Assembly: GCA_026874595.1 (NCBI GenBank) | Contig: CM049316.1 | Span: forward strand, 35,409,339 to 35,473,338 | Length of the DNA: 64,000 nucleotides | Direction of reading: 5' to 3' | Source of the DNA: Sipunculus nudus | Taxonomy: Eukaryota > Annelida > Sipuncula > Golfingiida > Sipunculidae | Shown here: positions 51,125 through 61,894 of the stretch, piece after piece | Layout of the letters: every line of letters begins with the position of its first letter | Position numbering within the stretch: the first letter of the stretch is position 1 | Notes under the pieces: generated by a model | The model's database searches: none | What the model saw: only the letters and a program-made list of their open reading frames with translations | What the model was told of the DNA's origin: nothing | Made by a program: the position numbers and the translations under genes

Positions 51125-54100
51125 ATTACCTGGTAGTGATGGTGGCCCTGGCTCACCTGGAGGACCTCTGTCACCTGAAGAACATTAGTTAATGAATAAA
51201 AGTTTGAAAGTTTAATCATGCAATTGTAGTAGCATATTTTAAAAGTGACCTATTTTCATGGGTAAGCTTTAATTTAACGAAAATGTCTGGTTATACTACG
51301 GTATCTCCAGTTAAAGAAGAGTAAAAAGGTAATTGTAATCAATTGGATTGAAAAAGCTATCGGAATCACTATGATTATTTTAAATCTGTTTTTGAAATTA
51401 ATTCCAATTCTTTATATCCATTAAAACTAAAAGTTGCCTTTGACTCAACGTATCGTAGTTATACAAGAGTTAAATTGAGTCTAGGCTATACAGAAAAATA
51501 TATAACCCTGAAATTCCCGCCATGACTCCCTAACCAAACGTTCCTGTATTTCTGCACTATTTCACGCTTCAGGAACACGGTTCACTTGATCATTTGCTTA
51601 AGATACGCTACCCCTAATAACTATCAATGCATCGGTCTCCCGGTAGACTAGAGAATTGCCCTGTGTCACAATGGTATAAACAAAGTTGAATTAAAAATAT
51701 ATTAAACTGACCCAGAATACGTCTCAATTTAAACAAAAATTATCCTTGGCCGTTAGCCTAACAATTTACAGAATCGAATCAAAGTCCGTTCATTACTTTT
51801 TGCGTAATGTTGCTGTCAGATAAAACAATGAACAAACTACAAGGAAAATGTAATTTCTTCCTGGCGGAGGAAAATTAACATATTTTTGTGTTTCCCCAAA
51901 GAGAGCCTATATTCTTTAATTTGTCACAAGATTTTTTGCCATAAAATATATAACCCATACGTCAGACACGTTAAATTCTGTTTTGTGTTTTCTAAAGGAG
52001 AAAGATAAAACTGTTTTTGCTTGCCGGAAATCGAAGATTTCTGCAAGCATGTTGGTCAGTTGCGTCTGTCTGTTTGTCACGATGAGTGTTTGTTTGTTTG
52101 TCTCCGATCTACTGGCCCCAATTTTGCAGCAATCGCTTTTAAACTTACGCAGTTGATTAATATTCAAAATTACTGGAACCTCTTGTTATTGGTCAATATA
52201 GGACAAAGGTCAAGGTCATCGAACAGTGTCAAATTTTATTATCGCCATAACTTAGTCAAAAAGAGGCCTACATAAACTTTAGCTCAGTTTGTTCCTATAT
52301 GTTTCTCCAAGAGATGTTCTGTTCAATTGTCACCTCTGATGTGTCAGGCTGTCAGTATGTCTGTCTGTTTGTCAGTTGTCGTCAACTTCTCCTGCCTGCT
52401 TGTTCTTTCGTCTGACATGACATTCTGGAATCCACATTGACTAAGCAATGTTTCGGAAAGGTATACATTTAAAATAAAACCAGGAAATATATTCAGTCTG
52501 TCTTTCTGTCTGTCTGTTCGTCCGTGATATTTTAATATCAGCATTAATACATAGGAGTGTTATTATTTCTTCTCTCCCAGAACATTGCTTATTGAAATGG
52601 CTGATTTCACTTGCGCCCCTGTCTGCCTGTCTCTCTGTCGGTATGCTATATTACATCCGAGAAGCGCTCGACCTATGGTCGTATTTTTTTTTATTTATTT
52701 GCTTACTCTTTAAAAATTACTCTTTAGAAAAATAGTGAAAAAACAGCTAACCATGATAATGTAAAATACCCTCAGTACCCATTACAACAGGCATTCCGAT
52801 GACCGAGAAAAACATGAAGGCTAATGTTTAACCAACTAAGGATACGGTACAAAGGACAAATATCAAGTTATATTCAGTTTGTAATTAGTAATAAGCCGCT
52901 ATAGACTGTGTATAAATTAAAATTCGACCCTAGACAGATCTGAAGACATCATTACAGTACAAACGTGATATTTTGATCAAAGACACCGTAGTTTCCATAT
53001 GTTCGCAAGAGTTTCAATTTCGCGATATTCTCGAAAGGGGAATTAAAACAAAAATTATTCCTTCATGAATCGTCGAATCGGGGTTGAAAGTGTAAATATT
53101 TGACATCGTAAATACTATAAAATCTTGTTTGTTCAAGGATTGCCATAATAAACAAGATCAGATCATTCAAATTATCTGCCATCATGGAAAAGTAATATTT
53201 ACACGGTTGATGTTCTTTTGGTTTTCCGTGCAATTTTTCAGCTTTTGCGCACATATTATTGAATATGATTTACATACTAATGGTTATACTGTCGCATGGT
53301 TTTCATGTGGTGAGATCGCGAAAACAGAACCCTGCGATAGATGGAAAAGTGAACATCACGAAGTTTAATGAGGCGTATATGGAACCATCCACATAAACTC
53401 ACCTGCCGGTCCGCGCTCGCCTGGTATCCCAGGTGGACCTACAGCAACCCTCTGTTTACACTGTCCTTTATCTACAAACAAAAAATAAATACATCACAAT
53501 CTATTCCCAAATTAACGGCGTATATTTTTCAAAAGTTCTAAATCAGTATAAACCTCATGTTTATATTAACGAAATTACAGAATTCATGCAGCCCCAACCA
53601 GGCATATGATGGGATTTCGACGATTAAGGAAAATACTTGATTTAATTGATTAATTTATTATTATTACTACTATTATTATTTTTATTATTATTATTATTAT
53701 TATTATTGTATTACAATTCTAATTATTATTTTTATGTTATAAACATTTTAATTTTAAAATAAGTTTAAAATATCAAGTTTGTGAATCCTGTCGTGTCATA
53801 ATATTCTAACACATAAAAAAATGTACATGTAATTATATAATAATTTTGGATATATGCATCTTTGGATTGCTATTACCAACAAAAAAGTAATAGTTTGTGA
53901 ATCCTGTCGTGTCATAATATTCTAACACATAAAAAAATGTACATGTAATTATATAATAATTTTGGATATATGCATCTTTGGATTGCTATTATCAACAATA
54001 ATCTATTTAATGATTTTATTTCAAGGAAATCATAGTATTTAAGACATATATGTCTTCCCTATTGCTTATACGAAATTTGATCAAGTATTTTCTATTTATT

Positions 54101-54241
54101 CCAAGTAAATATACATTTGTAAACTGCGTTAAGATGTGTACGTAAAAATAAATAACCTATTTCCTTCACGGCAACAAACAGATATATCTGACTGCATAAC
54201 AAGATTAAGACCAAAACCCACAGGGCCAACGTTGACAGCAT
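36388..54241 (-). CDS. Gene B: membrane-anchored or secreted collagen, 3' end not found
   Basis: Exons in transcription order: 54241-54157, 53471-53403, 51174-51130, 45389-45339, 44542-44507, 42274-42230, 37282-37238, 36423-36388 (412 nt visible). It opens with a hydrophobic N-terminus close to gene A's membrane segment, then a Cys-bearing stalk (KGQCKQRV), then collagen triplets. Exons 3-5 and 6-8 are two copies of one three-exon block. The chain is less regular than gene A: Gly to Ser in both 45-nt copies, and an imperfect stretch in exon 4. The donor after 36388 is intact, so at least one more exon should exist, but a LINE fills 34.1-36.38 kb and no further Gly-X-Y exon was seen down to 28 kb. 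The gene may be truncated, may use an unrecognised terminal exon, or may be decaying. Confidence 0.7.
37238..37282 (-). CDS. Gene B exon 7: collagen exon (block copy 2)
   Basis: A 45-nt exon, acceptor cttattttcag, donor gtaggc. It encodes five perfect triplets, PQG-EPG-PPG-KPG-LQ. This copy keeps the likely ancestral form. Confidence 0.88.
38363..41707 (+). mobile_element. hAT transposon, left copy (internally deleted)
   Basis: The ends are CATGGGCGCAATT at the left and the complement AAATTGCGCCCCTG at the right. They are flanked by near-identical 8-bp duplications cctgtcat (38,355) and tctgtcat (41,708). It carries the transposase pseudogene 39,047-40,691. An internal loss of about 690 bases lies at about 40,373. 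Confidence 0.85.
39047..40691 (+). pseudogene. hAT transposase pseudogene (ZMYM/TTF-type), deleted copy
   Basis: The order follows ZMYM-like hAT transposases. A TTF-type zinc-finger region (WFTKYPWLHFD ... GGVICHVCATA) is followed by a catalytic-domain start (YGLDFDGTQ, first Asp), a C-x2-H piece (YVHCGAHVTHLV), and the C-terminal dimerisation region (CAAERSFSALRRLKAWLRSTM). Stops at 39,686 and 40,148 and the deletion at about 40,373 remove the CPTRW region and the RNase-H insertion. It cannot encode a working transposase. Confidence 0.8.
40692..42135. other. hAT 3' part and gene B intron
   Basis: To 41,707 this is the non-coding 3' end of the hAT. From there to the TA array lies intron sequence of gene B shared with 50,530-51,079. 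Confidence 0.6.
42230..42274 (-). CDS. Gene B exon 6: collagen exon (block copy 2)
   Basis: A 45-nt exon, acceptor gttcttcag, donor gtaatc, coding DRG-PPG-EPG-PPS-LP. It differs from the copy at 51,130-51,174 by one synonymous change (CGA versus AGA Arg). The intron again continues into a TA array (42,136-42,204). Confidence 0.85.
42863..44500 (+). pseudogene. Degenerate LINE RT, right copy
   Basis: It begins inside the LINE at the duplication junction, so the endonuclease part is absent. Visible pieces: ADELGKTTETAAGQGRMKELYEIT, NLREEQSGFRSERST, a FADD box reading FADDIALLSSA (about 43,755-43,790), then KVEKLGQLVQRAGLNMNES, a leucine/arginine-rich thumb-like piece, and RRRNWMAHILRMEADDNC (44,259-44,312) near the C-terminus. 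It is more complete than the left copy downstream of the FADD box. Confidence 0.75.
44507..44542 (-). CDS. Gene B exon 5: 36-nt collagen exon with Cys (block copy 1)
   Basis: Acceptor catttcag, donor gtaagc. It encodes RPG-PMG-PPG-CA. It is identical by eye to the copy at 36,388-36,423. LINE sequence abuts the donor in the intron. Confidence 0.82.
45339..45389 (-). CDS. Gene B exon 4: collagen exon with lesions (block copy 1)
   Basis: 51 nt between acceptor ttatttttag and donor gtaggc. Compared with the sister exon 37,238-37,282 it has a 24-nt insertion after the first six bases (coding R-IYARPGP), an 18-nt in-frame loss, and a G-to-C change in the last base, so the junction codon becomes Arg, not Gly. 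The frame stays open, but the helix register is broken. It is either an imperfection or early decay. Confidence 0.6.
46456..50529 (+). mobile_element. hAT transposon, right copy (near full length)
   Basis: It runs from CATCGGCGCAATT to AAATTGCGCCCCTG, 4074 bases, with flanking words cctgtaat (46,448) and cctctcat (50,530). These are diverged remains of the same target duplication as the left copy. The shared insertion site shows that the hAT landed before the segment was duplicated. Confidence 0.85.
47160..49495 (+). pseudogene. hAT transposase pseudogene (ZMYM/TTF-type), longer copy
   Basis: Three open pieces in three frames (47,382-47,810, 47,968-48,642, 48,779-49,495) cover the domain order: TTF-type zinc finger with CHVC, first catalytic Asp in GLVVDGKQD, Cys-x2-His in VHCGAHVTHL, a CPTRW motif (about 48,511-48,525), a helical insertion, and the hAT dimerisation region (SSCAAERSFSALRRLKTWLRSSM, 49,293-49,361). 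The frameshifts make it inactive. Compared with the left copy it retains about 690 bases in the middle. Confidence 0.82.
51130..51174 (-). CDS. Gene B exon 3: collagen exon (block copy 1)
   Basis: A 45-nt exon, acceptor gttcttcag, donor gtaatc. It encodes DRG-PPG-EPG-PPS-LP: the fourth Gly is replaced by Ser. The copy at 42,230-42,274 codes the same residues, so the substitution predates the duplication. A long TA array starts 9 bases past the donor in the intron. Confidence 0.85.
51175..53402. other. Gene B intron 2, right end of the duplication
   Basis: The duplicated segment ends at 52,605. Between about 51,560 and 52,425 the right unit has about 870 bases that the left unit lacks, including tgtctgt-rich and ggtcaaggtca segments. 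No gene is seen. Confidence 0.5.
53403..53471 (-). CDS. Gene B exon 2: stalk and first triplets
   Basis: A 69-nt exon, phase 1 to 1, acceptor tttgtag, donor gtgagt. It completes an Asp codon, then KGQCKQRVAV-GPPG-IPG-ERG-PA. The Cys just before the helix could disulphide-link chains. The phase join with exon 1 is exact. Confidence 0.85.
53777..53996. repeat. Near-perfect two-copy tandem repeat, period 116
   Basis: The unit starting gtttgtgaatcctgtcgtg occurs at 53,777 and 53,893. Over about 105 bases only one mismatch was seen (accaac versus atcaac). It lies in the first coding intron of gene B. A recent duplication or an assembly artefact. Confidence 0.9.
54157..54241 (-). CDS. Gene B exon 1 (coding): hydrophobic N-terminus
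   Basis: The ATG at 54241-54239 starts 28 codons plus one base, MLSTLALWVLVLIL through QIYLFVAVKEI, ending in G|gttatt (a weak donor). An in-frame TAG lies five codons upstream, so this ATG is the likely start. A strong acceptor (long T tract then ctttcag, exon start 54279) lies upstream, which implies a separate non-coding first exon. The hydrophobic run matches gene A exon 2 at LVL and QI-Y/F-L. With almost no residues before it, it could be a signal peptide or a signal anchor. Confidence 0.7.
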
Positions 54242-54652
54242 CGTTCTGATCCACTAATAGTCGATGGTGGTGAAGTCTGCTGAAAGAAAAAAAAAAAGAA
54301 TAAATCAATCATGAAAAATTTCTGGTTAATGAAATATAGCTGTATGGCTAAATACCTGAAAACGTTAAAATCACCATCCTTCCATCAAGGATCTGGTTGC
54401 TTAGCTACAGATACCTTGCTGTATCAAGCATCTGTTTCTTAGGCGTAATAAGGAGCAAGACATTTTTAACAAAATCAAATGACTTCATATTAATGGTGTG
54501 CAAATTATTGGTGACCAATTATAATAATCAATTAATTAAACTGGTTGAATGTTTGTATATACGATCAAATACGATTACATCTGCACCGGCAGAGAAATCT
54601 CATTATTATCATTTACATGACAGACTGGATTCACCCAGTCAATACTTTATGT

Positions 54653-54824
54653 ACAGTGAAACTTTGAGAACCAGCATGATATTGATAAAGTGGTCGCATT
54701 TTCGAGATGATCGTCTAAGCAAGGACTGATATAATAAGCAAACGAAAATTTGGACCGTGAAACAGTGTCGTTAGTTTAAGGTCATCGTTCAATCGACATG
54801 ATCGATGGGTGAGGTTTTACTGTA
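54653..54824. mobile_element. Small pogo/Tigger-type MITE upstream of gene B
   Basis: The ends tacagtgaaac and gttttactgta are inverted, with TA at each end, about 172 bases. It lies about 400 bases upstream of the gene B start codon, and may carry promoter or 5' UTR sequence. Confidence 0.55.
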
Positions 54825-55292
54825 TAAAGTAGAAATAAATAATCTATCATTATCTTTTTATTCCTTTCATTTATCGAAAATGATTTTACAACAAATTCCT
54901 TCCAATATTGAATATTACTATTTTGAAAAAAAATATCGTGACTATTTTGAGGCAAAGTAAAATCGTCACCTTTCCGATATTTATTTCCTCGTTGCATCGT
55001 TCAGAATTCTCTAGACTGTCCATCTTTACCCACAATACTGATCAAGTATAAGGCGATGAGATAAGATGAGATGAGAAATCCCTTATCGCAAATGAGGACT
55101 TTCGTGTCAAACAACTGAAATATGGCATAGTTATGAAAAATTATACTCTGTCAATAAATACGCATATGATTGACTACGTTCATGTATAAGCCGTTAGTAA
55201 ACATGGTACATTCGCCAATCTTGACAAACTAAAGGTTCTGAACTGATTTTGTTGAAATTATGTGCAGGGATAAAAAAAACACTCAACAAACA

Positions 55293-55750
55293 AACCGGTG
55301 ATGTAGTCGAGTCCACCTTATCCGAGTCCGAGTGCAAGTCCGAGTTCAGGCCTCCCGATTCCAAGACCAAGTCCGAGTCCTAGAGGTTCGAGTCCAAGTC
55401 CACCTTTTTCGAGTCCGAGTCATTTGGAATCCGTGTGCAAGTCCGAGTCCAAAACAAATATCATTATAGAACAATTTAAAATGGAAATTTCAAATTACTA
55501 TGTAGATGTTTAAGTTATAATTCACACATGCTTCTCCTATAATGGTTAATTACAAAGCTTGGTATATACAGTGATATTATCATGTAATATGATGTAAGTA
55601 GTTAAAACGTGAGCGTTTAAGCCTTCATTATATTTGACAGAGTTTTTACCGGGACCGTCGTGTCCAAGTCCGAGTCCCTAAAAACGTGGACTCGAGTCCG
55701 GACTCGGGTCCAAGTCCGAACTCGAGTCAAACATAACTGGAACACACCAC
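55293..55750. mobile_element. Element with GAGTCCGAGTCC arrays at both ends
   Basis: Dense tccgagtcc/agtccaagtcc words fill 55,310-55,460. A second cluster with mixed orientation (gactcgagtccggactcg) fills 55,660-55,735, with unrelated DNA between. Subterminal arrays of this kind fit a non-autonomous DNA transposon. Ends are only approximate. Confidence 0.5.
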
Positions 55751-56042
55751 TAAATTTTGGAGGTAATATAGATCACCATTTAATTTGTTTGTTTTACTAT
55801 TGTTAGCGCTATTTCATTGTAATGGAACTGTTGTTTGGTATAAGCCAGTGATTTTGTATTGGATGTGACCTGTGATGTTGAACCAAGTTGTTGAACCATG
55901 ACAGATCAGTAGTCAGATCAGTCCTACAGAGCAAAGTATTATAAGGCTCATTGGTGTCATGGATATTTAAATATTATATGAAAGGCAATGGAAGTATATG
56001 AAAAAATTTAGTGGAACGCTGATTTATCATGGTTATTGTTTC

Positions 56043-56148
<106 letters not shown>

Positions 56149-57099
56149 TTGGCCGAGTACATACTGTCCTGGGATGGCTGAAAGCAAAAGTGCTGCGCCC
56201 TACATTTGGCGATTATGACAATAAGAGGTACTTTCACTTTGGAGAAACCCCGGCGGCTGGATATGTTGTTACTATGATACATAATTTAGTGTATTAAACT
56301 GACGTGCCTTTATGACATATAAACAAAAGAGGAAATTTCCCTTTTGTATGCTGATTCAAGTGAATAGAAATGCTGCATCAATGGTGAAATTGACCGACAC
56401 ACTGAGAGAGCGCGCTGGAGGATAAATAAAAAATGTTGGTACTGTGATATGCAGATAAATACCATTCAGAATATAGATTTATGATATGATCATAAATTAC
56501 GAATGAAAACAAACAGTTCGTCTGCATCCTATTATAGGGTATGACATATAAAGCATGTTTTTGGTTTATGTCCTTTCAAGTGATAAACATTTGCCTCAAT
56601 AAGCTGGGTTTTTTTAATAAAATGGTGAAAATAAGTTAGTTTATATCCAAAATCGGATCCTGCTAGAATATTATTTCATGCTGGAGCTGGGGTGTCTGTC
56701 GGTTTTTTGTAATCAATGTAAAAAAAGGAGACTCGGACTTAACTTTTAAATCATGTATTCAATAGAACACTTGATACTTATACCTTATTTGTGTGCTTCC
56801 TTTTAATATGTATATTAGGTCTTGTGTCATGCTGCCAGGTGTTCTTGTTCAATGTGTTTATTATTTGGTCACATTAAAACACATTATAAACACATAGATG
56901 AAACCAAAACGAACAGCCTATGTACCGTGGGATCTGCGTTTCCTAGCATATTTTTTATAAAAGATTCAAAAGATGAGCTTTAGTTAATGGACGTCAGCTG
57001 TCATTATAAGCTCTCTTTAATAAACACAGGGACAGGTCATTCATGTATGGACGTTGAATACAAAGTTTACTACAAAGTTGAATTAACAAGGGGACGTCC

Positions 57100-57103
<4 letters not shown>

Positions 57104-57163
<60 letters not shown>
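57104..57163. repeat. TA microsatellite
   Basis: A (TA)n array of about 60 bases. Confidence 0.95.
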
Positions 57164-57166
<3 letters not shown>

Positions 57167-59714
57167 CAAATTTGATTTGCCAAGTATTAAGAACAACTAA
57201 AATATATACTCAAAGTTAAAATGTCAACATTGTGCTGGAGTAAATATGTATTTAGAAACGTCTCATGAAAGGAATTGAGAAAGTAGATGCTTCCAAGCTG
57301 CTTTAATACTAAAGTTATCAGTTGCCTAACTAACAGGTACATTTATTCTATGTAACAATTATGTAATAACAGTGTTTTTTTTTATTTTTATAAATGTTAG
57401 TTAATCCGAAAATAATTAGTGCTATATATTTTCCTTTAATAAGACATTTACTTAGGGATCTAAAAATGTCCTAGTGACACCAACTCCAAGAAGTTTCACG
57501 GTGTCCCTTCATAGCCGATGACCCTTACATGGGCTCATCCTTTGTCTGAGAACTTTCCAATTCAACCGATTTTGATTTTTTAATATAATTCTTCCTATCT
57601 GTTTTGAATCTGAACGTTCTGAATATTGTCCCCGAGTCATATGTATGGACGATGTGCGTATGTATTTTAATTTCAAGTTTACACTAAAAGGTCTGCTCTC
57701 TGAGAGCCCATTCCTCCCCCACAAAACAAGACGTCTGCAACTGCTTAGCTATCTTACGGATGCCTCTCCTCCACCCGCTAATCTAATGCCTATACAGCTC
57801 CAATAATGAACCTTATTTTAACCTCTGACATGGAACTCTACTTCTGAGTGGTATTCAGTTGCACAATAAAATGATTCTAGGCAGAAGATCTGCCCACCGA
57901 AGCAAACCGTGTCTAAAAGCGAGTATGAAAGTTTGTAAAAAAAAGGCTACGCAGGTAATGATTTTGTTATGTTGTCTGAAAATGGATATCAGGTGCAAAT
58001 CTGTCACTAATGACTGCTACTCTGACCAAAGGCCAGTTTTGGGAAATCAGCCGTTTTGGAAATCCTGCGCAAACGTTAGCAGAATGAAGAAAAATTAATA
58101 AGAAATAATGAAAAATATGGTTTTTAAGTCCCTTACCCAAATATAAATATCGACAGATAAACGCGGAATAAATAAACCAACCAATCCCTATTATCGATTT
58201 TGCAAATGTAGTGGGATTAAATTGTCTATATGCTCAGAAAGAACCAAATCCCTTAAAAAATGATCAAATATTCCTCCAAGCGAGAATGTAATCTATCCTA
58301 TACAAAGTAAGACAAACTAATAGAAAATCATACAGATGGATGAATTTGAAAGAGTAAATTGTTCATCTGTGCAACTTTCAACTTCAATCCATATATAATT
58401 TATCCTTTCAAAGATGTCCTAAATACCGATGACAATCCTAAACGGAACTGTTCATGCACGGAATCTGCACCAGTTCTGCTGTAATGGTCCTGCTTTATCA
58501 TGTGCAAGTTAGCCACAAATATTTTTCTTATAATAAATCAATATATATTCGTACACACTCAATAAAGTTAGTATTTCATACATATATGTTAGATAAAATG
58601 TACACACATACCTTATTACACGTCAGTTAGGAATCCAGAACCCTAGTAAGGCCCGGATGGATGAATCCTATTTTTCAAGGCCAAGCTCCAGGTAATGTGG
58701 CTGTTTAGCCCCTGCCTTTGCTCACGGTTCTCTCATGCACCCATGCACTATATATGAAATATTAAACACAAGGAACCATTTAAACACAATAATAATGTGT
58801 ATAAATGGTACCGATTCATCATTCTGTCGTTATTGTTGTACACTGTCTAAGTTTACACAGTATTGAATGACATGAAGACAATAGATTATCCAGCCCGCTG
58901 TGTTGCTAACCCACTCCAGATATTTTAAATCACTCTGGGAACTTATGCGAAGGAGCAGTGTAAGCCGCCATTACCAAATATCTCAAAGGTGGTTGTCGCT
59001 ACCTGCATGACATTTTGCGGACTAATCAGGCCATGTAATGATCATGTAAAAATTAGCTTTTTGTGGCGCCAACTACTCTCTGAGGGCCGAATTGATCTTT
59101 TCAGCTTTTTTTTTTTTAAAAAAGTGTTAATGTTTTTGGCTTTTATATCAAAGTCAACAGTTCCTCATAGGACGGGGGAAAATCATGATGAGTAAGACTA
59201 CAGTCATGCATTGAAGGGGGGGGGGGGGTGTTGGGTGTCAGCTGCTAAACTTAATAATATTTTTGAAAATATGAGTCGGGTTGTCACGGCTATTTTTAAT
59301 CGGGATTGACCTGAAGGGCCTAAAGGGGCTCAGACCGTCCACGAATTATCTATAGGTCTAGAGAACCCAAAGAAATGTTTGAAAATGTAGAAGTCTCTAT
59401 TAGTTTGTTTTAGTTTCCAATAGGGCACAAGAAAATGTTAGAAATGATTACGTCACGTGTTTTGCGAAGCATAAATAAAGTTTCTAATAGGGAGTGATTC
59501 AAAGGGGCTTAAGGAGTTTCCTATGTAAAGAACAACAGATAAAAAACCTTGTAAATGAGAAAATCTCTTTGGGCTTTTGTTTTTGCTTGCATGTATATAT
59601 AGTTTTAAACTGGACTCCAAGGGACCCGGCTTCGCCTAGGAGTCTTCTATAGAGCCAATGCAATAAAATGCGTGTTACTGTTGCAGCGATCTAACAGATT
59701 ATTGTATATTAATT
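57164..59714. other. Intergenic stretch between genes C and B, nothing recognised
   Basis: Only short unrecognised frames and a G run (59,217-59,228) are seen. It would be the 3' flank of gene C and the far upstream region of gene B. Confidence 0.4.
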
Positions 59715-60001
59715 ATTGTATATTAGCTATTTAATATTGGATAAGAGTAACATAAAATCACACTCTTTATTACTTAGCAAAGATATTGGAATAAACTGCC
59801 CAAACAGGTAGCTTTTCACTACTCAACGCGTTTACGAGCCAGTCAATCAGTTCTCAGATATTGTATATTAGCTGGTTTTACATTGCATAAGAGTAACATA
59901 ATATGACACCCGTTACCACTTAGCACAGATATTGAAGATAAATGCCTATGCAAGTATTTGATTACTCAATGTCGTTACGAGCCAATAAATCTATTCTAGG
60001 T
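59715..60001. repeat. Two-copy imperfect tandem repeat, period 145
   Basis: The units start attgtatattagct at 59,715 and 59,860. They share gataagagtaacataa/gcataagagtaacataa, acttagca-agatattg, tactcaa-g-cgtttacgagcca. Confidence 0.8.
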
Positions 60002-60321
60002 CATTATATTCTGTATCGTTTCTAAGTCTGCCATATGTAATCCACCTTTATTTTAATTTGCGTTAATCTGGTTCTCCTCACTCTTTAAGTGCGATTTACT
60101 TCTTTATCAACATAATTTATTCATCATCGAGTAAGGGGGGAATTTTGATATATCAGGTATGCTTAGAACTGACAGGTGTACGCTCTGAGAATAATTAAAC
60201 TGTTATAAGTCCCATAAGGCGTATAACTGCCAAACGTCTGTGCATTTATAGTGGACATCAATCGATGTAATATGTACAGAGAAAATATTCTAAATGCTAG
60301 CATTGCCATTATTTCCAAATT

Positions 60322-61010
60322 TTACCTCCAGTATTTCTTGTTCATACATTTTCCAAGCAACCATTTTGAACTCTTTTCCGACAGAGATTTCCCAGCCCAC
60401 ATCGCCTCGGATTTATCTTTATTCAGCTTCAGTCCAGACGACCTTGGGAAGCAATATGTGCTACAATTTGGTTTTCTAAGAGAAAAAGTGACATCATCTG
60501 CATATAGCAATAAAGTAACCTCTGAAGTTCCACCTTTCGGCAATTTCATTTCTTTTGTATTTTGATTCTTTATTTTTTAACAATTACTCTTGTTACTGTT
60601 ATTAATAACATCCTTGTCTCACCGATCGTTCTACTCTCAACCAATCTGCCATACATCCCACATTTATGACACATCTTTCAACATTATTAAACATTTTAAT
60701 CGTTTACGAAAACTCCCTCCAAATCAAAGACTTCGTAACTTTCTCTAAATACAATTTTGACAATGTATCAAAAGCTTTTGTATACCCCAATGCGATAATT
60801 GCCCCTGGTATATCATATCTCTTTGTATATTTTAAACCATCTTCGATGGTGACTTGCATATGTATTCGGGACGCAGACACTGTTTACACTATACTGTTCA
60901 TTTGTGCCACCCATGTCTTCACAAACCCGTACAACCAATTATTAAATATGCTTCTAGGTGAGTTCTTGTATTAGGTATGAAACTAAGGCCAAGCTGTATT
61001 GATCATATTT
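60322..61010 (-). pseudogene. LINE reverse transcriptase remnant (L1/Tx1-like)
   Basis: On the minus strand, pieces in RT order: IPGAIIALGYTKAFDTLSK (palm entry), CVINVGCMADWLRVERSVRQG (ending about 60,620), then LLLYADDVTFSLR with the YADD box at 60,493-60,504, and SGLKLNKDKSEAMW. The spacing and the SGLKLNKDKSEAMW word are like L1/Tx1-group RTs. Frameshifts between pieces show it is dead. It belongs to a different group from the LINE at 34-36 kb. Confidence 0.75.
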
Positions 61011-61872
61011 TAGACATTACTCTATTTCTTTTCGATTGCAGATATAGATGGTTCAATAAACACAACAGCACAAATGTTTGTGGGCATCAAAGAATATTAT
61101 AGCATATTTACGATCATATCTTGTTGTTGGTTTACATTTGTCAACGAATGTCTTTGATAGTCCTTCAAACATTTCGCTTATCTACAGTGACTGTATATGT
61201 AAATACCAGGCTACTATATCTTACACGTAAATTACACACCCTGGCAAACCACTACTGTCAATCATTGCGGATGTAGGTCGCCAAGAATTCGCAGTTTGCT
61301 TATGATGCAATATCATATTTTGTTTAATGCAGTGAAACTTTGTAATAGATCCTGTTAAAGGATGTACAGTCAAAGCGGAAATACAAAAAGTTCTGTGTGT
61401 AGCCTGCATAAGGCTAACGTACTAACACTTACTAATTTGAACACTACTAATACATAGTTTACTTGTATAAAAAATGCTAAAAAAATGTTTTTGTGTTGTT
61501 CCGAAGTAGTTTACAGGATTTCCAAACTGCATAGCCGCTTCATGAATTAGAATCATTTAAATTAGATATAGGGCCTACGTATGTCTATCGGTTCAGCTTA
61601 GGATCCTCATTTTGAGTGGTTTAGGTATTTTATTGATCCAATATCCAATATTCATGCAGATAATTATTTTCATGTATTAATTTAAGAAATTATTGTAAGT
61701 GGCAAGTCTTTTGGTTGGATTTCTGAGCCTCAGTTATATAAAGCATTCTGTTAATGTTATGTTTTTGCGCATATATTATCCAAAAAGATAACGCGAAAGC
61801 GTGCTGTGATTGTGTTCAAGAAGCCACACGTCATCCAGAAGTAGATCTGTCAGCCCACCGCATCATATCAGT

Positions 61873-61894
61873 TCAAAAGGCCCATATCTTCTTC
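61873..61894 (-). CDS. Gene C candidate last exon
   Basis: Acceptor atttatattacag followed in phase 2 by R-KKIWAF and TGA (61875-61873). The splice signal is good and the phase fits, but seven codons are too few to be sure. Confidence 0.35.

Larger units (their letters stand above)
42863..52605. repeat. Gene B tandem duplication, right unit
   Basis: The second unit of the direct duplication. The 8-base word tggctgat occurs at the left start (35,305), at the junction (42,863) and at the right end (52,598). The junction joins the sequence preceding the right word (agaacattgct...aaa) to that following the left word (gagcttggcaaaacc). Confidence 0.93.

Noticed and set aside
60251-60565. 104-codon plus-strand frame
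   Set aside because: It is antisense to the RT remnant with a YADD box on the minus strand.
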